Under the pieces are notes generated by a model that searched no databases, was not told the DNA's origin, and worked only from the letters and a program-made list of their open reading frames with translations. 64,000 nucleotides of DNA. Origin: Listeria rocourtiae FSL F6-920. Lineage in GTDB: Bacteria > Bacillota > Bacilli > Lactobacillales > Listeriaceae. Below, in pieces: positions 39,427 through 47,972 of this stretch. Both the position numbers and the translations under genes were made by a program. Position 1 is the stretch's first letter, and each line of letters begins with the position of its first letter. Location of the stretch: positions 1-64,000 of the forward strand of contig NZ_AODK01000032.1 in NCBI RefSeq assembly GCF_000525975.1. The letters are read 5' to 3'.

Positions 39427-40896
39427 TCAATCAAACCACTTAAATCCATCCTGTGACACTAATTCATCCGCTTCTTTTGGCCCCATTGTGCCGGATGTGT
39501 AGTTCGGGAAATGTTCTTTTGTATTCGACCAAGCTGTTGCTACTTTGTCAATGAAATTCCACGATAAGGAAACTTCATCCCAATGTGAAAAGTAAGTTGC
39601 ATCGCCATTTAGGCAGTCTTGAATCAGTTTTTCATAGGCCTCAGGTGTGTTCATACCATCCGGTGAGGAGTGAGCGTAGTTGAGATTAACTGGCATTGTC
39701 AACATTCCTTGACCTGGTTTTTTAACATTCATGTGCAGCGTGATTCCCTCGTCTGGTTGGATGTGTATCACCAGTACGTTTCCGCCGAGCGAATGATTTG
39801 ACCCAAATAGATTCATTGGTACGTTTTTGAACTGAATCGCGATTTGCGTGGCTTTCTTCGCGAGGCGCTTACCAGTTCTAATGTAAAACGGAACGCCGCT
39901 CCAGCGGAAATTATCAATCATGAGCTTGGCCGCAACAAAGGTTTCGGTATTAGAATCAGGATTAACGTTATCAGCTTGACGGTAACCGAGCAGCTCTTTG
40001 CCATCCACTGTTCCAGGGCCATATTGTCCACGTACGAAATATTTATACACATCATCGCCTTCAATGACACGCAATGAACGGAGTGCGCGTACTTTTTCAT
40101 GGCGAATTTCTTGTGTTGTTAATTTAATTGGTGGTTCCATCGCTAGCAAGGATACGATTTGCAGAATATGATTTTGAACCATGTCACGAAGTGCGCCACT
40201 TTCCTCATAGTAGCGACCACGATCCTCTACACCAAGCGTTTCACTCAATGTTACCTGGACATTATCGATGTAGCGATTATTCCACAGCGATTCAATAATA
40301 GAGTTCGCAAAACGAATCACAGAAATATTTTGAATCATTTCTTTGCCCAAATAATGGTCGATGCGATAAATCTCACTCTCGTCAAATGCTTGACGAAGCG
40401 ACTCATTTAGTTCTTCTGCACTTGCCAAATCACGGCCAAATGGTTTTTCGATAATTAAGCGACTGAATCCAGCATTATCGACAAAACCTTCTGACTTTAA
40501 GCGACTTGCGATTGTTCCAAAGAAATTAGGTGCCATCGCAAGGTAGAATAGACGATTTCCTTGCAGTTCATATTTTTTATCGAGTTCGTCAGACAAATTT
40601 TTAAGCTCAACGTATGATTCACGATTAGTTACATCATGCGATTGATAATAGAAATGTGATGCAAATTCTTCTGGTTCGAAGCCTTCTTTTTCGATGCCTT
40701 TCAGCGATTCAACCACTTTTTCTCGAAAGAAATCATTGGTCCATGGACGACGAGCTGTACCAATCACTGCGAAATTCTCTTTTAAAAAGCCTTTCGTGAA
40801 GAGATGATATAGCGAAGGGTAAAGTTTGCGATTTGCCAAATCTCCCGTACCGCCAAAAATAGTAATTAAAGCTACTTGTTCTTTCACTTCTGTCAT
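39427..40896 (-). CDS. zwf: Glucose-6-phosphate 1-dehydrogenase
   Basis: The first enzyme of the oxidative pentose phosphate pathway, making 6-phosphogluconolactone and NADPH. The 489 residues include the dinucleotide loop IFGGTGDLANRKLYPSLY, the substrate-binding signature RIDHYLGKEMIQN and IIEKPFGRD. Start at 40896; the upstream AGAGGG serves as ribosome site. It is a single-gene unit, divergent from rnz, as remembered for Listeria and Bacillus. The frame is intact. Confidence 0.95.
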   Translation of the reverse strand: MTEVKEQVALITIFGGTGDLANRKLYPSLYHLFTKGFLKENFAVIGTARRPWTNDFFREKVVESLKGIEKEGFEPEEFASHFYYQSHDVTNRESYVELKNLSDELDKKYELQGNRLFYLAMAPNFFGTIASRLKSEGFVDNAGFSRLIIEKPFGRDLASAEELNESLRQAFDESEIYRIDHYLGKEMIQNISVIRFANSIIESLWNNRYIDNVQVTLSETLGVEDRGRYYEESGALRDMVQNHILQIVSLLAMEPPIKLTTQEIRHEKVRALRSLRVIEGDDVYKYFVRGQYGPGTVDGKELLGYRQADNVNPDSNTETFVAAKLMIDNFRWSGVPFYIRTGKRLAKKATQIAIQFKNVPMNLFGSNHSLGGNVLVIHIQPDEGITLHMNVKKPGQGMLTMPVNLNYAHSSPDGMNTPEAYEKLIQDCLNGDATYFSHWDEVSLSWNFIDKVATAWSNTKEHFPNYTSGTMGPKEADELVSQDGFKWFD

Positions 40897-41218
40897 ACGT
40901 ACTTACCCTCTTTCATTATTGTGTGGAGCATACCCAGATAAATCGGTGGAAAGCTTTCGCCTTCGCTTGATTTTAGTAAAGCCAGATGACATCCTAACCA
41001 AGTAAAAAGGGCAGGATGTTTCAAAGCTTGTTCTGGAATGAGACAATTAAGATATAATCATAGTTGCCCTCATTATTCTTTACCATTTTAGCGGTTTGAT
41101 TTCTAATGTGCAACTGATTGAACCGAAAAATTCAGAAAAAGATTTGGGGTAGGCGTGCAATGAAAGAGATAAATATGGTATGATTAGTAACGAATAAGTG
41201 AAAGGATTGTGGGTCAAA
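40897..41218. other. Divergent intergenic region zwf-rnz
   Basis: About 320 bases between divergent genes. A weak stem CATCCT/AGGATG lies near 40990-41020, and a TATGAT before rnz (41177-41182) could be a -10. I see no gene, no clear operator and no strong promoter on either strand. Confidence 0.4.
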
Positions 41219-42133
41219 ATGGAACTGATTTTTCTTGGAACAGGAGCAGGTGTACCTTCCAAAGGCCGTAATGTGACGGCAATTGCGCTCACAATGCTAA
41301 ATGAACGAAATAGTATTTGGCTGTTTGATTGTGGGGAAGCAACACAACATCAAATTTTACGAAGTTCGATTAGACTGAGTAAATTAGAAAAAATATTTAT
41401 TACACATTTACATGGGGATCACATTTTTGGTTTGCCGGGACTTCTTAGTAGCCGTTCTTTTCAAGGTGGGGATACAGCGCTTACGGTTTATGGACCTATG
41501 GGGATTGCGAATTATATTCGGACGAGCTTAGTTGTGAGCGGTACACATTTGAAATATCCGCTTGAAATCGTGGAAATTGATGGTGAGGTCGTGTTTGAAG
41601 ATGCAGATTTTAAGGTTATTTGTCGAGAGCTCGATCATGGTATTTTAAGTTATGGCTATCGAATTGAGGAGGCAGACAAACCGGGGGCGCTCGATGCTGC
41701 TGGACTTTCTGCGCTAGGTGTGAAACCTGGGCCGATTTTTAAAGAGTTGAAGGAAGGCAAGACGATAACGTTGGAGAATGGTATTGTTGTGGATGGTAGT
41801 CAGTTTATCGGGCCGGCAAAAAAAGGACGGATTATTTCTATTTTTGGTGATACAAGGGCGACGGAGAGTGAGCTAGTAATTGCAAATCAAGCGGATGTCA
41901 TCGTTCATGAAGCGACCTTTGGTTTGGAAATGGGCGACATGGCAGGTGAGTATATGCATTCCACAACAGTGGAAGCAGCAAATTTGGCTAAAAAAGCAGA
42001 AGCAAAACGGTTGATTATTACGCATATTAGTTCGCGATATAGTCGCGAGGATAACAGCGAACTCGTATCAGAATGCCGTGAAATTTTTCCTAATACAGAA
42101 ATAGCAACGGATTTTGCCATATTTGAACTATAA
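41219..42133 (+). CDS. rnz: Ribonuclease Z
   Basis: RNase Z cuts the 3' trailer from tRNA precursors lacking encoded CCA. The protein (304 residues) begins [20 protein letters not shown] and has the metallo-beta-lactamase zinc motif [13 protein letters not shown], then the PxKxG-type loop [16 protein letters not shown] and late histidines in VHEATFG and THISSRYS. I start at ATG 41219 after AAAGGATTG; seven extra upstream codons are not conserved. It is followed 16 bases later by a short-chain dehydrogenase. Confidence 0.95.
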   Translation: MELIFLGTGAGVPSKGRNVTAIALTMLNERNSIWLFDCGEATQHQILRSSIRLSKLEKIFITHLHGDHIFGLPGLLSSRSFQGGDTALTVYGPMGIANYIRTSLVVSGTHLKYPLEIVEIDGEVVFEDADFKVICRELDHGILSYGYRIEEADKPGALDAAGLSALGVKPGPIFKELKEGKTITLENGIVVDGSQFIGPAKKGRIISIFGDTRATESELVIANQADVIVHEATFGLEMGDMAGEYMHSTTVEAANLAKKAEAKRLIITHISSRYSREDNSELVSECREIFPNTEIATDFAIFEL

Positions 42134-42149
42134 AGGGGTTTGAAAAAGG

Positions 42150-42938
42150 ATGAATGACTTTTTAAAAGGAAAAACGGTGATGATTACTGGGGCATCGAAT
42201 GGTCTTGGTGCAGAGATGGCACGCCAAGTTGCTACACAAGGAGCGCATACAATTTTAACAGCGCGTCGTACAGAAAAACTAGCGGAGTTATCAACACAAA
42301 TTCAAGCCGATTATGGGGTTATTAGCGCTTACTATAAGATGGATATGACTAATTTTGTAGAGGTTGAGGAAGTGGTTCAAAGAATTGGTGATACGAAAAT
42401 TGATGTTTTAGTAAACTGTGCTGGTTTTGGGATTTTTGAAGAAGCTGTAACAACGGATTTTGTTACAGTAGAGCGGATGTTTGACACAAATGTGCTCGGT
42501 TTAATGCGCTTGACACAACTGGTTTTACCAAGCATGCTAGCACGTAAATCTGGTCATATTATCAATATTGCTTCCCAAGCTGGAAAAATTGCAACACCAA
42601 AATCATCCGCGTATGCAGCGACTAAATTTGCGGTTCTAGGATATTCTAATGCTTTGCGAATGGAAGTGAGTCCAGTGGGCATTCATGTGACTACAGTCAA
42701 TCCTGGTCCTATTGCAACCAGCTTTTTTGACATTGCGGATAAATCTGGGGATTATCTTAATAATGTCGGTTTTCTCGTTTTGAAGCCTGAAAAAGTAGCA
42801 GCGAAAATCGTGGGAATTATGGGCAAGCCAAAGCGTGAAATAAATCTCCCCTTCTTGATGAACATTATTTCGCGGATGTATCAAGTTATGCCGCGTGTCA
42901 TTGAATTTTTCGGAAAAGGTGCATTTGAGAAGAAATAA
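42150..42938 (+). CDS. Short-chain dehydrogenase/reductase
   Basis: A 262-residue classical SDR. It has the cofactor loop VMITGASNGLGAEMARQVAT, the NAG motif VNCAGFGIFEE, and the catalytic Ser-Tyr-Lys set in IINIASQAGKIATPKSSAYA with YAATK. Substrate unknown. The same gene sits next to rnz in Bacillus (yqjQ) and Listeria, which suggests homology but not function. It is co-oriented with rnz and probably in one operon. Confidence 0.85.
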   Translation: MNDFLKGKTVMITGASNGLGAEMARQVATQGAHTILTARRTEKLAELSTQIQADYGVISAYYKMDMTNFVEVEEVVQRIGDTKIDVLVNCAGFGIFEEAVTTDFVTVERMFDTNVLGLMRLTQLVLPSMLARKSGHIINIASQAGKIATPKSSAYAATKFAVLGYSNALRMEVSPVGIHVTTVNPGPIATSFFDIADKSGDYLNNVGFLVLKPEKVAAKIVGIMGKPKREINLPFLMNIISRMYQVMPRVIEFFGKGAFEKK

Positions 42939-42989
42939 AAGAAGCAATGTAGTTACTTATGCAGTGGCTCTTTTTTTTATGTATTTAGC

Positions 42990-43018
42990 TTGCAATGTGA
43001 CGAATAAGCATATATAAT
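42990..43018 (+). promoter_or_regulatory. Promoter of dinB
   Basis: TTGCAA (42990-42995) and TATAAT (43013-43018) are 17 bases apart. The predicted start of transcription, near 43025, abuts the LexA box. Confidence 0.8.
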
Positions 43019-43025
43019 CAAAAAA

Positions 43026-43039
43026 AGAACAAATGTTCG
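43026..43039. promoter_or_regulatory. LexA (SOS) box upstream of dinB
   Basis: AGAACAAATGTTCG matches the Gram-positive LexA box CGAACNNNNGTTCG in 13 of 14 positions, with a perfect GAAC/GTTC palindrome. It lies just downstream of the -10 element, where LexA would block transcription. Confidence 0.88.
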
Positions 43040-43068
43040 TTTTTTTATATTGAAAGGCGATGAATACA

Positions 43069-44139
43069 GTGGATAAGACTCGTAAAATTATTCATATTGA
43101 CATGGATGCGTTTTATGCTTCGGTTGAGGAGCGAGATCATCCAGAATATCGTGGCAAGGCGCTTATTATTGGTGGGGATCCGAACAAACGAGGGGTTGTC
43201 TCTACGTGCTCATACGAAGCAAGAAAATTTGGCGTGCATTCAGCAATGCCTACAAAACAAGCGTATAAGCTCTGTCCACATGGTATTTTCATACACGGGA
43301 ACATGGAGCATTACCGAGAAGTATCAAGTCAAATTCGTGAAATATTTTATCGCTATACAGATTTAGTAGAGCCAATGTCCTTGGATGAGGCTTATTTAGA
43401 CGTGACGGAGAATAAGAAAGGTATCAAATCTGCAATGAAGATAGCCTTAGAAATTCAGCATGCGATTTATCATGAATTAGGTTTGACTGCTTCTGCTGGA
43501 GTTTCTTACAATAAATTTATCGCTAAAATAGCTTCTGATTTTAAAAAGCCCGCTGGCATGACTGTTGTGCTACCAGAAGATGCAGAAGTTTTCTTAGAAG
43601 GGCTGCCGGTTACGAAATTTCATGGTGTAGGCAAGGTGACTGCAGAGAAGCTACACAGATTAGGTATTCATTCAGGTGCAGATTTGAAAGCATGGAATGA
43701 ATGGGATCTCATTCGAGAGCTGAACAAGCAAGGATATCGTTTGTACCGCGCGGTGAGAGGCTTGTCAGACTCTAGAGTGAATCCCCATCGCGAGCGCAAG
43801 TCTGTTAGTAAAGAAACAACATTTGCAAACAATATTTTCGATGAGCGAGAGATGCAAGATATGTTGCTTCTTTTTTCACAAAAGATAGAAAGTTCCCTCG
43901 AACGGATTGGCAAACATGGTAAAACAGTAGTATTGAAGTTGCGATATAGTGATTTTAGTACCGTCACAAGAAGAATATCATTAATGGAATATACACGGGA
44001 TGCACATGTTATTTATGATGCAGGTGTTAGTTTATTGCGCGATGTGTATAATGGAGAAGAAAGCGTTCGATTGGTTGGTCTGACCGTAACGAATCTAAAG
44101 CCGTTGCACTTTGAAAATTTGAAGTTAGAGGGATTTTAG
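43069..44139 (+). CDS. dinB: DNA polymerase IV (Y family)
   Basis: An error-prone translesion polymerase. The palm motifs are IIHIDMDAFYASVEERDHPE and SLDEAYLDVTENKKG, followed by SAGVSYNKFIAKIASDFKKP and the little-finger domain. I start at GTG 43069 (356 residues, M-D-K-T-R-K), which has GAAAGG at workable distance; the ATG at 43060 lies almost on that site. It is controlled by the LexA box at 43026-43039. The frame is intact. Confidence 0.93.
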   Translation: MDKTRKIIHIDMDAFYASVEERDHPEYRGKALIIGGDPNKRGVVSTCSYEARKFGVHSAMPTKQAYKLCPHGIFIHGNMEHYREVSSQIREIFYRYTDLVEPMSLDEAYLDVTENKKGIKSAMKIALEIQHAIYHELGLTASAGVSYNKFIAKIASDFKKPAGMTVVLPEDAEVFLEGLPVTKFHGVGKVTAEKLHRLGIHSGADLKAWNEWDLIRELNKQGYRLYRAVRGLSDSRVNPHRERKSVSKETTFANNIFDEREMQDMLLLFSQKIESSLERIGKHGKTVVLKLRYSDFSTVTRRISLMEYTRDAHVIYDAGVSLLRDVYNGEESVRLVGLTVTNLKPLHFENLKLEGF

Positions 44140-44212
44140 GGAATTCACTTGTTTAGTGTGCTGTATCACTGTTATACTTGTCTCGATACTAATTATTGGG
44201 AGTTGTCAGTTG

Positions 44213-44749
44213 ATGAACAGGGAGTTAAGGAGAATTAGACCAATTAGACGTGCGGATGTGCAAGGAATGCATGTGTGGGAGCTTGATGAAGATATTGCTA
44301 TGGCCAGCGGTATTACGAAACCACGGTCTCTGGAAGTCTTTCAAACGATGTATGAGAAATATTTTTTGAAAGTGAACCAATCATTGCTACTATACAGTAT
44401 TATTTTAGATGAGCGTGTCATTGGTCGAGCAGAGCTAGGTTTAATCGACCGAGAAAATGGAAATGCGGCATTTGGGATTGTCATTGGTGAGCAATCCAGT
44501 TGGGGAAAGGGCTACGGGAAAGAGGCAATTATAGAGTTACTAGGCGTAGCATTTAATGAGTTGCACTTACATAAAGTTTATTGCGAAGTCTATGCGTTTA
44601 ATCAGAGGTCACTAAACATGATGGATTCATTAGGTTTTCATAGAGATGGTGTGTTACGAGAACATGAATTGTTCCATGATGTTTATCATGATTTAGTTGT
44701 TTTTAGTATGCTGGCAACCGAGTTTAAAGAAATTTGTGTGGGAAAATAG
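44213..44749 (+). CDS. GNAT family N-acetyltransferase
   Basis: A 178-residue RimJ/RimL-type acetyltransferase. It shows RELRRIRPIRRADVQGMHVW at the start, FGIVIGEQSSWGKGYGKEAI with the acetyl-CoA loop (G-K-G-Y-G-K), and the C-terminal VYAFNQRSLNMMDSLGFHRD. The target may be a ribosomal protein, a small molecule or something else; sequence does not decide. The ATG at 44213 follows GGGAG; the frame extends upstream through a hydrophobic stretch that I judge not coding. The terminator repeats at 44759 and 44963 follow it. Confidence 0.8.
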   Translation: MNRELRRIRPIRRADVQGMHVWELDEDIAMASGITKPRSLEVFQTMYEKYFLKVNQSLLLYSIILDERVIGRAELGLIDRENGNAAFGIVIGEQSSWGKGYGKEAIIELLGVAFNELHLHKVYCEVYAFNQRSLNMMDSLGFHRDGVLREHELFHDVYHDLVVFSMLATEFKEICVGK

Positions 44750-44758
44750 GTATAAAAA

Positions 44759-44798
44759 AGTGCGATATCCGACTGATGTAATCAGTAGATATCGCACT
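44759..44798 (-). terminator. Terminator hairpin, first copy of a direct duplication
   Basis: AGTGCGATATC (44759-44769) pairs with GATATCGCACT (44788-44798), with an inner CTGAT/ATCAG stem. On the minus strand a T run follows, so it acts as a terminator for telA. It is nearly identical (one difference in about 39 bases) to 44963-45000. Confidence 0.85.
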
Positions 44799-44842
44799 CA
44801 GACTGTAGAAAAACTGCTTTACATGATTTCCCACCAAACCTC

Positions 44843-44961
44843 AGCGTGTCGACAAATGCTTAGTTTCTAGGCAAAAGCGAGTACCAGCGCGGAGCGTACT
44901 CGGGTACGTGAGCACTGGAACGGAGCTTTTAACAACGAAAATGAGCATTTGTCGACACGCT
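44843..44961. repeat. 119-bp palindromic repeat, copy B
   Basis: The ends are perfect 18-bp inverted repeats, AGCGTGTCGACAAATGCT (44843-44860) and AGCATTTGTCGACACGCT (44944-44961). Internal self-complementary parts (CGTACTCGGGTACG at the tip, with flanking CCAGCGC and GCACTGG) allow a single long hairpin. It aligns in opposite orientation with copy A at 31831-31949. Its right end touches the second terminator copy. No reading frame of note lies within it. Confidence 0.9.
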
Positions 44962-44962
44962 A

Positions 44963-45007
44963 AGTGCGATATCCGGCTGATGTAATCAGTAGATATCGCA
45001 TTTTTTT
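44963..45007 (+). terminator. Terminator hairpin, second copy of the direct duplication
   Basis: AGTGCGATATC (44963-44973) pairs with GATATCGCA-T (44992-45001), followed by a run of seven T, so it acts as a plus-strand terminator, for the acetyltransferase. The direct copy is at 44759-44798. Confidence 0.85.
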
Positions 45008-45014
45008 AGTAAAT

Positions 45015-46250
45015 TTATTTCATTTCTAGCAGGCGATCTTTTAATTCTTGTTCCATGGATACAAGCTCTTTCTCTGCTACAGCGCGTTTAGCACGCCCTT
45101 CTTGTTGAATTTTTAATGTTTCTTGTAATGTTTCGATGAGGCTTGATTGTGTTTCTTTCAGCGTTTCGATATCGACAATGCCTCTTTCGTTTTCGCGAGC
45201 TGTTTCGATGGCGTTGGTTTTTAGCATATCAGCGTTCCGTTTTAAAAGTTCGTTTGTTGTTTCAGAAACTTGTCGCTGCGCTTCTGCTGCTTGTTGCTGA
45301 CGTAGCAAGGTAAGTGCAATAGCCACTTGGTTTTTCCATAATGGGATAGCAGTCATGATGGATGACTGAATCTTTTCAGCGAGTACTTGGTTCGTATTTT
45401 GGATAAGACGAATTTGAGGTGCTTGCTGAATGGTAATTTGACGGCTAAGTTTAAGATCATGGACACGTTTTTCAAGACGATCTGCAAATTGAGTTAGATC
45501 GTTTACGTCTTGGAAATCCATTTGGTCACCAGATTGTTCTGCTTTTTTACGCAACTCTGGAAGTAATTTCGTGTTTATTTCTTCTTGTTTTAGTTCACCA
45601 GCTGCGATATAGATGTTTAGTGCTTGGAAATAGTCTTTATTCTTGTCATAAAGTTGCTCTAAGAAAGAGTTATCTTCCATTAAACGTTTTTTTTTTGCAT
45701 GTTCTAATTTCAGGGCGATTCGATCAATTTGTGTGCCCATTTTTTGATATTTTGATGTGATTTCGTTGATAGATTGTTTCACACGTGAGAACATTTTTGT
45801 GAAAACGTTCTTGTTGCGAGCTGCGAGCTCATCTGGATCTGCTTCTTGCAGGCGGAACATCAAGTCACTAATAATTTCACCAATTGGCCCAACATCTTGT
45901 TTTTGAACTTGATTGAGCATCGAATGAGAGAAATCATGTAGCTTTGCTTGGGCTGGCGCACCGTATCCGAGGATTGCAGCTTGATTTCCTGGCTCGATTT
46001 GTTTCGCAAGTTCCATAGCTTGACGACGATTCGACTCTGGCAGTATATCCACTAACCGTGGTGCCTTGTCAGATTCGTTGTTAACGATTTCTTGCACTGT
46101 TTGTGTACCGTTTGTGCCGAATGGATCAGAGAGTAAGTCATCTAATGTTTTGTTGAAATTGGCATCGATAACCTCAGCTTTTGGTTGTTCATATGTTGGT
46201 GTTTCTTTTGCTTCTAATTCAGGCTCGTTTGGCTTTTGGTTCTCGGTCAT
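45015..46250 (-). CDS. TelA family protein (toxic anion resistance)
   Basis: A 411-residue soluble, largely helical protein of the TelA family, named from tellurite-resistance loci; in Listeria the homologue (lmo1967 as I recall) has been linked to resistance to nisin and wall antibiotics. Visible are an acidic N-terminal tail, the family core from about residue 85 ([20 protein letters not shown]), long coiled-coil stretches and [20 protein letters not shown]. It overlaps xpaC by four bases; the pair xpaC-telA is common. No transport or enzymatic motif is seen. Confidence 0.87.
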   Translation of the reverse strand: MTENQKPNEPELEAKETPTYEQPKAEVIDANFNKTLDDLLSDPFGTNGTQTVQEIVNNESDKAPRLVDILPESNRRQAMELAKQIEPGNQAAILGYGAPAQAKLHDFSHSMLNQVQKQDVGPIGEIISDLMFRLQEADPDELAARNKNVFTKMFSRVKQSINEITSKYQKMGTQIDRIALKLEHAKKKRLMEDNSFLEQLYDKNKDYFQALNIYIAAGELKQEEINTKLLPELRKKAEQSGDQMDFQDVNDLTQFADRLEKRVHDLKLSRQITIQQAPQIRLIQNTNQVLAEKIQSSIMTAIPLWKNQVAIALTLLRQQQAAEAQRQVSETTNELLKRNADMLKTNAIETARENERGIVDIETLKETQSSLIETLQETLKIQQEGRAKRAVAEKELVSMEQELKDRLLEMK

Positions 46251-46891
46251 TTGGGTGTTCTCCTTTCAAATTTCTTTTCCTGTTTGGAGATTGAATTTTT
46301 TGCTACTTCTAGCTCGAAATCAAGGCTTGATACATCCTTATTAAGCAGTGCAAAGAGATCCTTCTCGATAACGCGACCTAAGTCGTTCAAAAGCGCACGT
46401 GTATCAGAAAGCGTTTGATAAATCTTTTTATCTTTGACAGGCTGGCTGTTTAGGAAAGCGTATTTTTCTGTGAGCTCTACTAAAGAATCCAAGTGTGAGA
46501 AGAAGAAATCCTCAGCGTCATAAAATCGTTTCGGTTCTTCTTTCACGATACCATAGATACGTTTTGTAAGTAGGAGTGTTTTGTCGCGTTCTTGGAATGT
46601 AAATAATGTACGATGGGCAGCTGTGATTTTTTGAAGGCGTAGTATTTTAGCCCGGGATTCTTCTAAGTTTGCACGGATGTATTTGTATTCTTTTTTTGTC
46701 AGTCCAGTTTGTATCGCATGTGTCTTGTCTCCTGCTTTTGAAGAAAAGAAGAACAAGAAGGCTGCAACGACAAGTGTCACTGTACTAATAAGTAACCAGT
46801 TGTTGACAAAGATGTTCGCCAGAATGCCGAACAAAATGAGGGTTAGTACGATTGAGCCGGTAAAGGCCATAAATTTTTTAAAAACTACCAT
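46247..46891 (-). CDS. XpaC-like membrane protein
   Basis: A 214-residue protein with two membrane helices near the start (about residues 8-26 and 30-48), followed by a cytoplasmic helical domain with [20 protein letters not shown]. It matches the XpaC family (annotated as 5-bromo-4-chloroindolyl phosphate hydrolysis protein, although no catalytic residues are known). It is upstream of, and overlapping, the telA-like gene, and a joint role in envelope stress is likely but inferred. The start follows AAGGAG. Confidence 0.85.
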   Translation of the reverse strand: MVVFKKFMAFTGSIVLTLILFGILANIFVNNWLLISTVTLVVAAFLFFFSSKAGDKTHAIQTGLTKKEYKYIRANLEESRAKILRLQKITAAHRTLFTFQERDKTLLLTKRIYGIVKEEPKRFYDAEDFFFSHLDSLVELTEKYAFLNSQPVKDKKIYQTLSDTRALLNDLGRVIEKDLFALLNKDVSSLDFELEVAKNSISKQEKKFERRTPK

Positions 46892-47080
46892 ATCTATCTT
46901 CTCCTTAGGCTTCCTTATTTTTTAAGTATTGGTTGTTAGAAAATCATTTGAAAAAGCTAACTGATTTGAGTATATCATACCATATTGGCAGAAAAGATGT
47001 TATCAGTCGTGCGATGTAAATTCCACTCAGACTTGATTATGGTATAATGATAGAAAAGTCTTAGAAACGGAGTGTTCACA

Positions 47081-47629
47081 ATGGATTCGTTAGAGGAAAA
47101 AACGTTAAAAAGTGAGATGATTTTTGATGGGAAAATTATTAAAGTAGTGGTGGATGATGTTATTTTGCCAAATGGGGCAACGAGTAAACGCGAAATTGTA
47201 AAACACCCGGGTGCCGTTGCGGTAGTTGCGATTACACCGGCAAATAAAATGGTGATGGTGGAGCAGTATCGTAAGCCGTTAGAAAAAGCGATTGTGGAAA
47301 TTCCGGCTGGGAAAATTGAACTAGGCGAGGCGCCAGAATGGACGGCTGGACGTGAATTGGAGGAGGAAACAGGTTACAAAACAAATGGTTTGAAACACCT
47401 TGTATCTTTTTATACATCACCGGGTTTTGCGGATGAATTGCTACATATTTATCTTGCAGGTGATTTAGAGAAACAAGTTAACCCACTGCAGGCAGATGAA
47501 GATGAATTTGTAAACATTATTGAGGTAAGCCTAGAAGAAGCTTTACAATTAATAGAAGAACAAGTTATTTGTGATGCAAAAACGGTTTATGCTGTGCAGT
47601 ATTGGCAATTACTTGAAGCAATGAAATAA
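47081..47629 (+). CDS. nudF: ADP-ribose pyrophosphatase (Nudix)
   Basis: A Nudix hydrolase that splits ADP-ribose to AMP and ribose 5-phosphate. The protein (182 residues) has the Nudix box with GKIELGEAPE and RELEEETGYK and the ADPRase-type downstream YTSPGFADELLHIYLA. I start at ATG 47081, with GGAG eight bases upstream. In B. subtilis the gene lies before the mciZ-yqzK-fur-xerD group; here fur and xerD are further downstream. The frame is intact. Confidence 0.9.
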   Translation: MDSLEEKTLKSEMIFDGKIIKVVVDDVILPNGATSKREIVKHPGAVAVVAITPANKMVMVEQYRKPLEKAIVEIPAGKIELGEAPEWTAGRELEEETGYKTNGLKHLVSFYTSPGFADELLHIYLAGDLEKQVNPLQADEDEFVNIIEVSLEEALQLIEEQVICDAKTVYAVQYWQLLEAMK

Positions 47630-47639
47630 GAAGGATTAG

Positions 47640-47705
47640 ATGGCTATTGTGAACTTTTGGAGAAATTATGAAGTAATCAGGAGTTTAAATTATAAACCCA
47701 AATAA
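47640..47705 (+). CDS. Possible 21-residue peptide after nudF
   Basis: ATG 47640 follows AAGGA at a good spacing and opens a frame MAIVNFWRNYEVIRSLNYKP-K ending in TAA. It is basic and begins ten bases after the nudF stop. It occupies the place of mciZ in B. subtilis but is shorter and not clearly similar. It could be chance; I list it because the ribosome site is good. Confidence 0.35.
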   Translation: MAIVNFWRNYEVIRSLNYKPK

Positions 47706-47710
47706 ATCGG

Positions 47711-47883
47711 CTCTCAAGGGCTCGCATTGTTGGGGGGATTACAGCCCCAATGTGCCTATAAACATCTCGAGTAGGCATTTTTTAGCTAGGGAATCATCTG
47801 AATACAAATGCCTTCGCTCGAGTTGTATCAAGCAAGATTCATGTCCTACTAGAAAAAGAGGATTTGTGATATCTTGCTTTTTT
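47711..47883 (+). ncRNA. Candidate structured RNA between nudF and the ABC operon
   Basis: Three hairpins follow each other. The first pairs TTGGGG with CCCCAA (about 47729-47750). The second pairs CTCGAG-TA-GGCATTT (47766-47780) with AAATGCC-TTCG-CTCGAG (to 47822). The third pairs AAGCAAGAT (47830-47838) with ATCTTGCTT (to 47879), with an inner stem and a T run. The last is a strong terminator that ends before the next promoter at 47902, so this RNA does not lead into the ABC operon. It may be a nudF 3' region or a separate small RNA. I see no clear promoter. Confidence 0.5.
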
Positions 47884-47901
47884 ATGTTGCATTGTTTTTT
47901 G

Positions 47902-47950
47902 TTGACTAGGTGGTCAAGTAGGTGTACAATGACGTTGACTAGATGGTCAG
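47902..47950 (+). promoter_or_regulatory. Promoter with two TetR-type operators
   Basis: TTGACT (47902-47907) and TACAAT (47925-47930) are 17 bases apart. Two near-identical palindromes, TTGACTAGGTGGTCAA (47902-47917) and TTGACTAGATGGTCAG (47935-47950), cover the -35 and the start region, 33 bases from centre to centre. The third gene of the operon encodes a TetR regulator, the likely ligand of these sites. Confidence 0.88.
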
Positions 47951-47972
47951 TTGTGGATTGGAGGGATAGAAA

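Noticed and set aside
44156-44212. Signal peptide on the second acetyltransferase
   Set aside because: The hydrophobic upstream stretch lies before the ribosome site GGGAG, and a secreted GNAT enzyme would be out of place; the start at 44213 is preferred.
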